64,000 nt of DNA from Tetracentron sinense (lineage: Eukaryota > Streptophyta > Magnoliopsida > Trochodendrales > Trochodendraceae): the NCBI GenBank assembly GCA_015143295.1, contig CM026570.1, positions 11,556,047 to 11,620,046 on the forward strand, read 5' to 3'. Each line of letters opens with the position of its first letter. The first letter of the stretch is position 1. The notes beneath the pieces were generated by a model. That model had not been told where the DNA came from. It saw only the letters and a list, made by a program, of their open reading frames with translations, and did no database searches. Positions 57,785 to 64,000 of this stretch are shown here, one piece after another. Both the position numbers and the translations under genes were made by a program.

Positions 57785-58385
57785 ACCCTACTAACCAAAT
57801 AACCTAACTAGTAAATGATTAGATACAATAAAAAATAAATAAACCCCTCCATGGCCGAGAAGGGGATTTACCATCTTGCCCTTTTTTTTTTTTTTGTGTG
57901 AGGTGACTTTTTTTACTTTCTTTAACTATGGTTAAGATTTGCTTACCTGTTAAAGCATCTAACCTTTATTTTTCAGAAATTTTAATTTTCTTTTAATCCA
58001 CAAGGGTTAAAAGTTGTCAACGATAGTTCAAATGTGCTTTGTGAGAGCAAGTAGGCCTTGACCCGGGACTATTGCTCAAAAGAAATTTAGCTAATGTCCT
58101 TAAATGGGTTAATGGATCTACCCACATGAGCCGGATATATGGATTTGAATCCGAAATTTTCGAAGAGCATATAATCTGACCGGGAAGGGAAAATTGACTG
58201 AGACCAAACAGTTGACCACGTTTTTATTGTGAATTGTGAGTTATGACCTCTTTCCTTCATTCAAGAACGCTATCAGGTCCTTTCATATATAAGTTCCAAC
58301 GATGATGACCGTTAATAGAGCCGTTGGAACCGAAATTTGAAAACCCTGGGAAGGCATCGAAAGGAAGAAAACAACAGTCAGAAAA
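57785..58385. other. Upstream region of the bHLH gene
   Basis: It contains fragments of the GGTTAAGATTTGC-type repeat (about 57900-58010) and then the presumed promoter and leader of the bHLH gene. Confidence 0.5.
58194..58217 (+). promoter_or_regulatory. W-box-like motifs upstream of the bHLH gene
   Basis: TTGACT at about 58194 and TTGACC at about 58212 match the WRKY-binding W-box core TTGAC, 170-190 bp before the start codon. Arabidopsis bHLH92 is a stress- and wound-responsive gene, so WRKY input is plausible but unproven. Confidence 0.35.
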
Positions 58386-59295
58386 ATGGTGGAAGAATTC
58401 TTCCCAGAAGAGATTTTCTGGGCTGAGGCTCTCCCAGTATATCAAAGTGCCTTTCATGGATACACGACCCCCATTGAAGGACTTGGGTTGGAGAATTCGG
58501 CTGCTGCATCTAATCGTCGAAACATGAACAAGAGAATGATTGAATTGTTGAGAGCGATTCCAACTGGAACGAGCGAAATTAAAGAAAAACCAGAGAAAGA
58601 TCGGTGTTACCGCCACATGATCAACGAGCGTTTCAGGAGAGAGAAGCAGAAGCAGAATTATGAAGCTTTACACTCCATGTTGCCCCCTGGAACTAAGGTT
58701 TGTCAAGAATTTAAAAATTTTATCTTGAATTATGCACCCAAAATGCTCTGTTAAATGGGAATTTTTGTAAACTGTAACGGGTATTTTTATGAATTTCCAT
58801 TGCAGAATGATAAGAACTCTATTATTCGAAAGGCAGCCATACATGTTCAAGAACTGCAGGTCCAAAAGGAAGAGCTGCAGAGACGAAACATGGAGATCGA
58901 GACGAACTTAGCAGCGAAGGAAGGCGAGAAAGCAGAGGTAGCTACGATTAGAGTACGGGTAGGTAATCCATCTTCGGCAATAGATTCCATAATTGAGGTT
59001 CTTGGATGCTTGAAGATCATGAAACTCAAAGCAAAAATGATCCAATCAGAATTTTCTGCTCTGGAATTTTCAGCAATACTAGAGATTGAAACCCAGGTAT
59101 GTAAATCAAAATTATTATTTTTTTTAATTTCTGAATTACTTGATTCTTTCAAAACCTGATTTTGTATTCTGGGTTTTGCTTGTTTTTTTTTGGGATTATT
59201 ATGAAAAGGTTGAGGTTGCGGAGGTGGAGAAGGTCGTACAGAGAGCTTTAATGGAAGTTGAGAGGAAGCTCGCATTTAATTTCCTGGAAGCATAA
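58386..59295 (+). CDS. bHLH transcription factor, bHLH92-like
   Basis: Three exons with GT-AG borders (58386-58697, 58806-59096, 59209-59295) give 229 aa, near the length of Arabidopsis bHLH92. The N-terminus MVEEFFPEEIFWAEALPVYQ is followed by KRMIELLRAIP and the basic region at about residues 72-86 (RHMINERFRREKQKQ). His, Glu and Arg stand at the spacing used for E-box contact. The helix-loop-helix (about 87-125) crosses exon 1/2, with NDKNSIIRKAAIHVQELQ as helix 2 and a leucine-rich coiled extension. A C-terminal ACT-like fold may follow (ATIRVRVGN ... FSAILEIETQ ... VEKVVQRALMEVERKL). It would act in the nucleus as a dimer; targets are unknown. The ATG at 58386 opens the conserved N-terminus. 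No damage was seen. Ortholog naming is from memory of the family. Confidence 0.88.
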
Positions 59296-59852
59296 GTGTA
59301 AGCGTAGCAGTTGGGGGATCTGAATCTACACACCAAAACTACACGTGGCATCTTTCTGTTCCAAGCTGCAGGATTTCCTTAGTCAATCGAATTATTATTA
59401 TTGTAATAATCAATCTATTATTGACTTAAACGTATCATTAGGTTTCAGGTCTCATTATTCATTCATTCTATTGTAGCACGAGGAACTTATGTTGAAATAT
59501 ACTTGAAATATACTTGGTGAGTGTGGGCTTTGAATTTTGAATTATTCCCATTCTAGAAAAAACAAGAAAGACGAGACAGTCAATGAGTTAATATGAGTAC
59601 TCCCTACTTTTCTTTGGTTTAATCTGTTTAAGGAAATTGGTTTAATACACTCCATAATACCTACTATGGAAAGGTCAGCCGTCAGATTAAAAATCAACGG
59701 TTGCAAAGTGCACTTGCATTGAAATAGTAGGCCCAATTGGTGTCTAGACTTTAGAAGTGCACTTGCATTGAAATGGTAGGCCGAATTGATGTTTAGTGTC
59801 TTCCGATTTTTGAGATCTCGATAATAGGTATTATGGAAAGTTTTTAAATCAC
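59296..59852. other. Downstream of bHLH gene; 65-bp near-duplicate
   Basis: AGTGCACTTGCATTGAAATRGTAGGC occurs at about 59705-59730 and 59756-59781 with the following CCAATTGGTGTCTAG-type sequence, a short tandem duplication. No gene was seen. Confidence 0.5.
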
Positions 59853-60175
59853 TTCCTAGCTTTTAATCCAATTATTGAGGGGTTAAGATTGGAGCTGTTT
59901 TGTTTTTTTCTAATGTTACATGATCTCTAATCTTGATGAATTAGTCTATGGGTACTCTCAAATCTTAACCGTTTATCTCAATTATTAAATGGTTATGATT
60001 AGTAAACGATTAGGATGGTTAGGATTAGAATTGCTGTAGCATTAAAAAAGATAAAATAAGTCAACTCCAATCCTCACCCTTATATACGGTTAGGATTGTG
60101 GAGTATATTTGAGAGTACTCATAGGGTTACCCAATCTTGATCTTTTAATAATTGAATTAAAATGCTAGGAAATTT
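59853..60175. repeat. Foldback MITE
   Basis: The left arm TTCCTAGCTTTTAATCCAATTATT is inverted at the right end as AATAATTGAATTAAAATGCTAGGAA, and inner words GGGTACTCTCAAAT and ATTTGAGAGTACTCA also pair. There is no coding capacity. Confidence 0.65.
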
Positions 60176-60269
60176 TTTTTTGGTTAAGAAAATGCTAGGA
60201 TTTGGGAGTACACTTTGTGAGTACATGTAGACTTACACTAGAAAGATTGAGATTTCACTAATTGGGGTT

Positions 60270-60545
60270 GTTACATAAAGGCATACTAGCACTTGGTGGT
60301 GTATTCAAGTTGAGCTCCAATCGAGACAAGCCTAGACTCGAGCTCGAAAAGCTTAGCTCGAATTGAATGACTTAGCTCGAGCTTGATTGATACAATAAAA
60401 ATTATTTCTTATTAATACAAATATTAATATTAAAAATAATACTTATTTATTAATATATTATAATATTTGAGTTGAGTCGAGCCGAGCGAAATCAAGCCTC
60501 AATCGAGCAAGCTTTGAGCCAAGTCAAATCGAGAATTTTTAAACC
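60270..60545. repeat. Possible MITE with CTCGAGCTCGA-type words
   Basis: The two ends carry related inverted word sets (TTGAGCTCCAATCGAG... and CTCAATCGAGCAAGCTTTGAG) around an AT-rich centre. Ends and target duplication are not resolved. Confidence 0.35.
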
Positions 60546-60640
60546 CCATCTGGGACTCTCTCCAGCGGAGAGTCTCCACACGTTCCAAGACACCACACCA
60601 AAAGCTTCCGTGAGTTTATATCTTCCCAAAAAAATTCTCT

Positions 60641-60750
60641 CTTACAACTTTTCATCTATTCATCTTCTTCAACCTATTTCCAAAGACCAGTGGATCTTAC
60701 AACTTTTCACCTATTCATCTTCTTCAACCTATTTCCAAAGACCAGTGGAT
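60641..60750. repeat. 55-bp tandem duplication
   Basis: Two adjacent copies of CTTACAACTTTTCATCTATT...CCAGTGGAT (60641-60695, 60696-60750) differ by one base as far as seen. Confidence 0.9.
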
Positions 60751-61294
60751 CTTAATTGAAACTAAAACTACTAATGCAACATTTATACCTGATAAGTAAT
60801 ATAAGACTACTTAAAAACCCATTTTAAGCCGAGCTACTCCATGCCCATTTAAACCTAATGCAGAGGTAGAGGGCACCACTTCGTTGAGCAGATGGTTGAG
60901 AGGAAGAACGTGCGAACAAGATCTTTTTCTGATGAAAAAGATCCATCAGAGCCGTTGGTTTAATTGAAACTAATCCTTTTATAGAAACAAGAAGAAAAAG
61001 CGAGCTATAGGTTGGTTTTTTTAATATGAAATCCAGTCATCTGGTTCATTTATATTTAATTTAATGCACTTGGGTTACTGTGTTGAATGAGTTCTTTAAA
61101 ATTTTCCTCAGTTTAATTTGATGTTGGGTTTTTCTTGCGAAATTTCGTTTTTTTTATTTAATTTACCTATTGGGTTTACTGGGTTTTTCAAAATTTTCAT
61201 TTTTCTCTAATTTGATAAACTTGGTTTTAATATTATTATTTTTTTCCTGGTTGTTCTTTGATTTGATCTGATGTGTTAAACTTGGGTTTTCGTG
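60751..61294. other. Intergenic, nothing recognised
   Basis: No gene or structured repeat was recognised; it could include upstream sequence of the former TBL gene. Confidence 0.4.
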
Positions 61295-61879
61295 TTTAGA
61301 GGGTATTGATAGATTCACAACATGTGAGTCCACTCGAAAATACAGTGGCCGGAAAATAGAGCGGGTTGACCGCACGCCGGACTCCGAACAACAGAGAGGA
61401 GGTCTAGAGGGTTGTGATGTTTTTTCTGGATGCTTCGTATCCGCTCTATAATGAGTCAGATTGCCCATACATGTCCGACCAATTGGCGTGTCGGAAGCAC
61501 GGGAGATCTAATTTGGGGTACCAGAACTAGAGATGGCAACCCCATAACTGCAACTTAAAGAGGTACTCTGTATATCCGTTTCAAAGTAAATTACTTTAGG
61601 ATTTTAATTATCCTATTTTCTTCATTTTTTAGAAGAATTTAATGTTTTTTAGAAGTTGTGATTAACCTTTGTTAATTCAGATTTATTTAGATTTTGGTGT
61701 TCTATAGGTGGATTGTGACTGAAATGTGGGAGAAATTGAGAGGGAAGAGACTGATCTTCGTAGGGGATTCATTGAGCAGAGGACAATGGATATCCATGGT
61801 GTGTTTGTTACAGTCGGTAATTCCAGCAGACAAGAGATCTATGTCGCCAAACGCCGCTCTCACCATTTTCAGAGCAGAG
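61295..61879 (+). pseudogene. Trichome birefringence-like (TBL) acetyltransferase pseudogene
   Basis: Two exon remnants are recognisable. The first (to 61562) carries EGCDVFSG, then after a frame change near 61430, YPLYNESDCPYMSDQLACRK, then LGYQN, an in-frame TAG at 61528-61530 where Trp is usual, and RWQPHNCNLKR. A GT donor at 61563 and an AG acceptor before 61708 lead in phase into the second exon: TEMWEKLRGKRLIFVGDSLS then RGQWISMVCLLQSVI and SMSPNAALTIFRAE, with the GDS esterase motif intact and a donor at 61880. The next conserved exon (expected to follow the IFRAE end) is not found. Intact TBL proteins are Golgi polysaccharide (often xylan) O-acetyltransferases. Similarity points to the TBL32/33 group, from memory. 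Confidence 0.8.
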
Positions 61880-62154
61880 GTAACCAATACTCCATCTACA
61901 AAAAGTGGGAATATGAACTTTAAAATCATTAAAAGTTACCTTGGGTATACTATGTAAGTTCCTTGAATTTGTTTCAGAAGTATTCTCCATGATACATTTC
62001 AAGTATGTAGATCTTGAAACTAATCAAAATACATATCGTATGAAGAGCAGGAAGATAATCAAATAATCGTGTTACTTTGAGTTAATGTATGTGTGTCTAT
62101 GTGCACTGTGTACGAATACAATGTTACGATTGAATTCTATATACAAGGAGCAAT

Positions 62155-62432
62155 TCAACTGTCGCATTTGACTATGTAGTCTAATGTACCTCTTCATCGG
62201 TCCATTGCCCCCTCTCCTCCCCTCCTTTTTTTTTTTAATCACATATCAACTAAGGTTAAGATTCACTCACTCCAAAGGTTAAGAAACTTAACTTGATTTT
62301 TTTTTCTAAAAAAGGCAAAAATATTAATCTTAATTTTTCTAATATTAACTATAGTTAAAAGGGTGTTAAAAGTGACACGTGGACATAGCATTTAATTACA
62401 TAGTCAAATGCGTGGTGGGCTAATTATTGCCC
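62155..62432. repeat. MITE, copy 3 of the CATCAACTG family
   Basis: Left block GCATTTGACTATGTAGTCTAATG and right block TACATAGTCAAATGCGTGGTGGGC are inverted. The core has CATATCAACTAAGGTTAAGA, ACTATAGTTAAAAGG, GTGTTAAA and GACACGTGGACA. Unlike copies 1 and 2 it is not inside a hAT element, which shows the family is a mobile unit of its own. Confidence 0.75.
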
Positions 62433-63420
62433 TATTACTAATATTTTAAAAATTCATATTATTTAATGAAACTACTTTTGCATTACACGATATTCTTTTA
62501 AATTAACTTAACCAAATATGTTATTATATTTCGATTGAAATTATTTTTAATTTCATGCGTTGTCTTCTTATCCCTTTGCTAGTATATACTAAAGAAATTA
62601 GAGTGTATATATAGCACACTTTAATGGTCTTTATCTATCTTCTATTTTATTAATTATTATATCTTTCACACGATGGGATCCACCACTAGAGCTGACAAGG
62701 CTTAGGTGTTACCGGGCACGACCCTCATTCATTGGGGTGAAGCCCTAGCCCAGTCCTAGCCTTTGAAGGACCTAAAATGCCTAGGCCCAAGCCCTACCAT
62801 CAAGGACAGGACTGGGTCAAAGTTGGGCTAGGGCCCAAAGAATAAAAAAAATTATATCATATTTTAATAATTTTTTCTATATTGATTGCCAACTTGATAT
62901 ACAATCATCTTCTTTTATTTGGACTTGGGATGGACAACACAAGTCAAAGAGCAAGAGCTTTTGTACCGTTAAATTGCTAGTATTAATACACCCCTAATTG
63001 TTACGTTTAAATTGTTAGTATTAATACATTTATATTAAAAAAGAAAAGAAAAACTTTACAACTTACAAGTGGTAACATTAGATTATTCCAAAAAAAGATT
63101 ACACTATTAAGTTGTTACACATACACACAACAAATTTTATCCCATGTTAGATTAAAAAAAATACATTATAAATTACTATAAAAAGATTTTAGAAATATAC
63201 TACACTAAATTGTTGTATATATAATATATATATTTATAAAAAAACTTAACTCCTTAAATTATTATAATCATTAAGTTATTATATTATATATGGTATAACA
63301 TATAGAATGAAAGGTCAGGTCGGGCTGGGCTGCGTGCTTACCAAACTCCGCCCTTAAGTAAGAGGGCTTTCTAAAAGTGGGCTTGGCTCGGCACTAGAGC
63401 CTTATTAAGAAAGAAAAAGC
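62433..63420. other. Intergenic; possible hAT-like repeat remnants
   Basis: GGGCTAGGGCCC/GGCCCAAGCCCTA-type words at about 62690-62845 and 63310-63410 resemble the ends of a plant hAT MITE class around an AT-rich centre. Ends were not resolved. No gene was seen. Confidence 0.35.
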
Positions 63421-63549
63421 CCCCTATGCACCACGTTCTCACTTTCCTTTCTCTGTCCTACAACGCCTTCCTACTTCTCTCTCTGTCACTCTCCCCCCTC
63501 ATGAGTTGTGCCATATCTCCCTTCTTCCCCGCCTCTCTCTCTAACTGCT

Positions 63550-63574
63550 CCCCCCCCCCCCCCCCCCCCCCCCC
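63550..63574. repeat. Poly-C run
   Basis: About 25 consecutive C bases lie in a CT-rich tract; the proline-coding frame through it (63426-63635) is an artefact. Confidence 0.9.
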
Positions 63575-63635
63575 AATTGCCTCACCGCCCTACTTCCCAT
63601 GTCTGCCTCTCTTTCTAATATTAGTTAGGCCCTAA

Positions 63636-64000
63636 ACTTAGGGAATATTTGGAAACTCTAAAAATTAGACTTTATTTACTTATTTTTTTCAAAATTAAAA
63701 CTTATTCTAAAATAGATTACTTGGTATATGTATAATTCAACTTCTCCATATTTTAGCACAAGTTTTACCTCTGAAATAATAATTAATCTTCTAAGTTAAT
63801 TTTTTTTAGAGCTTAATAAACTGGGTAGATGTTTATTTGCTCAGATGCACATTTGATTTACTTAGAACAAACTTTTATATCTTTAATAATTTTTAAATAT
63901 CATTAATGTCCCTAATATTTGTGGAATGCATATTCTTTCACTTCAATTACACATGCCCCTCAAATTAATGCTTATCTATATGTTTTACTAAACAAGATAT
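63636..64000. other. AT-rich right edge, nothing recognised
   Basis: No gene or structured repeat was recognised. Confidence 0.4.

Noticed and set aside
58194-58217. Claim that W-boxes make the bHLH gene a proven WRKY target
   Set aside because: Two short core motifs occur by chance often; kept only as a low-confidence regulatory note.
63426-63635. Proline-rich frame across a poly-C run
   Set aside because: Generated by the homopolymer; no splice or homology support.
1-64000. tRNA, rRNA or other structured RNA genes
   Set aside because: No cloverleaf or rRNA-like segment was recognised by eye apart from the tRNA-like heads of the two SINEs; a covariance-model scan would settle this.

Overview
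The window is nuclear DNA of a flowering plant, most likely a eudicot-like angiosperm with a large, repeat-rich genome. It has spliced genes with long introns, plant-type chloroplast and stress genes, and dense layers of plant LTR retrotransposons, LINEs, a SINE, hAT-type elements and MITEs. I cannot name the species from sequence alone. Most of the 64 kb is mobile DNA; only three host genes look intact or potentially intact, plus one host pseudogene.

Host genes. (1) On the minus strand, the first five exons of an ankyrin-repeat protein of the ankyrin/TPR type (start codon at 16419, last visible exon ends at 3929); its 3' exons lie beyond the left edge. (2) On the plus strand, a complete nine-exon CRM-domain gene of the CFM3 type (29891-44350, 892 aa), a predicted organellar group II intron splicing factor. 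(3) On the plus strand, a complete three-exon bHLH transcription factor resembling Arabidopsis bHLH92 (58386-59295, 229 aa). (4) A broken trichome-birefringence-like (TBL) acetyltransferase gene piece (about 61295-61879) with a frameshift, a nonsense codon and no downstream exons.

Layout. 1-1840: LINE remnant. 1841-16419: ankyrin gene with hugely expanded introns holding a foldback element, a solo LTR with a minisatellite, two LINEs, a hAT element with a nested MITE, and LINE RNase H debris. 16420-29890: intergenic space between the divergent ankyrin and CFM3 genes, now filled by an 11.7-kb Ty3/gypsy Tat-lineage retrotransposon (17165-28886) with 898-bp LTRs, a 5-bp target duplication and a three-exon antisense gene. 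29891-44350: CFM3, whose 8.8-kb third intron splits a CRM domain and holds a hAT element with a nested LINE, a 2.8-kb solo LTR, a direct duplication, a possible Helitron end and a short LINE. 45882-51017: minus-strand Ty1/copia element lacking reverse transcriptase. 51018-58385: hAT, MITE and CACTA debris and AT-rich DNA. 58386-64000: bHLH gene, MITEs, TBL pseudogene, repeats.

The host genes are unrelated in function and do not form a pathway. The most rewarding parts are the Tat element (antisense gene with its own TATA box, lost integrase catalytic Glu, CGTTGT-rich LTRs), the related solo LTR inside a foldback arm, and a family of four hAT-like elements with 8-bp target duplications.
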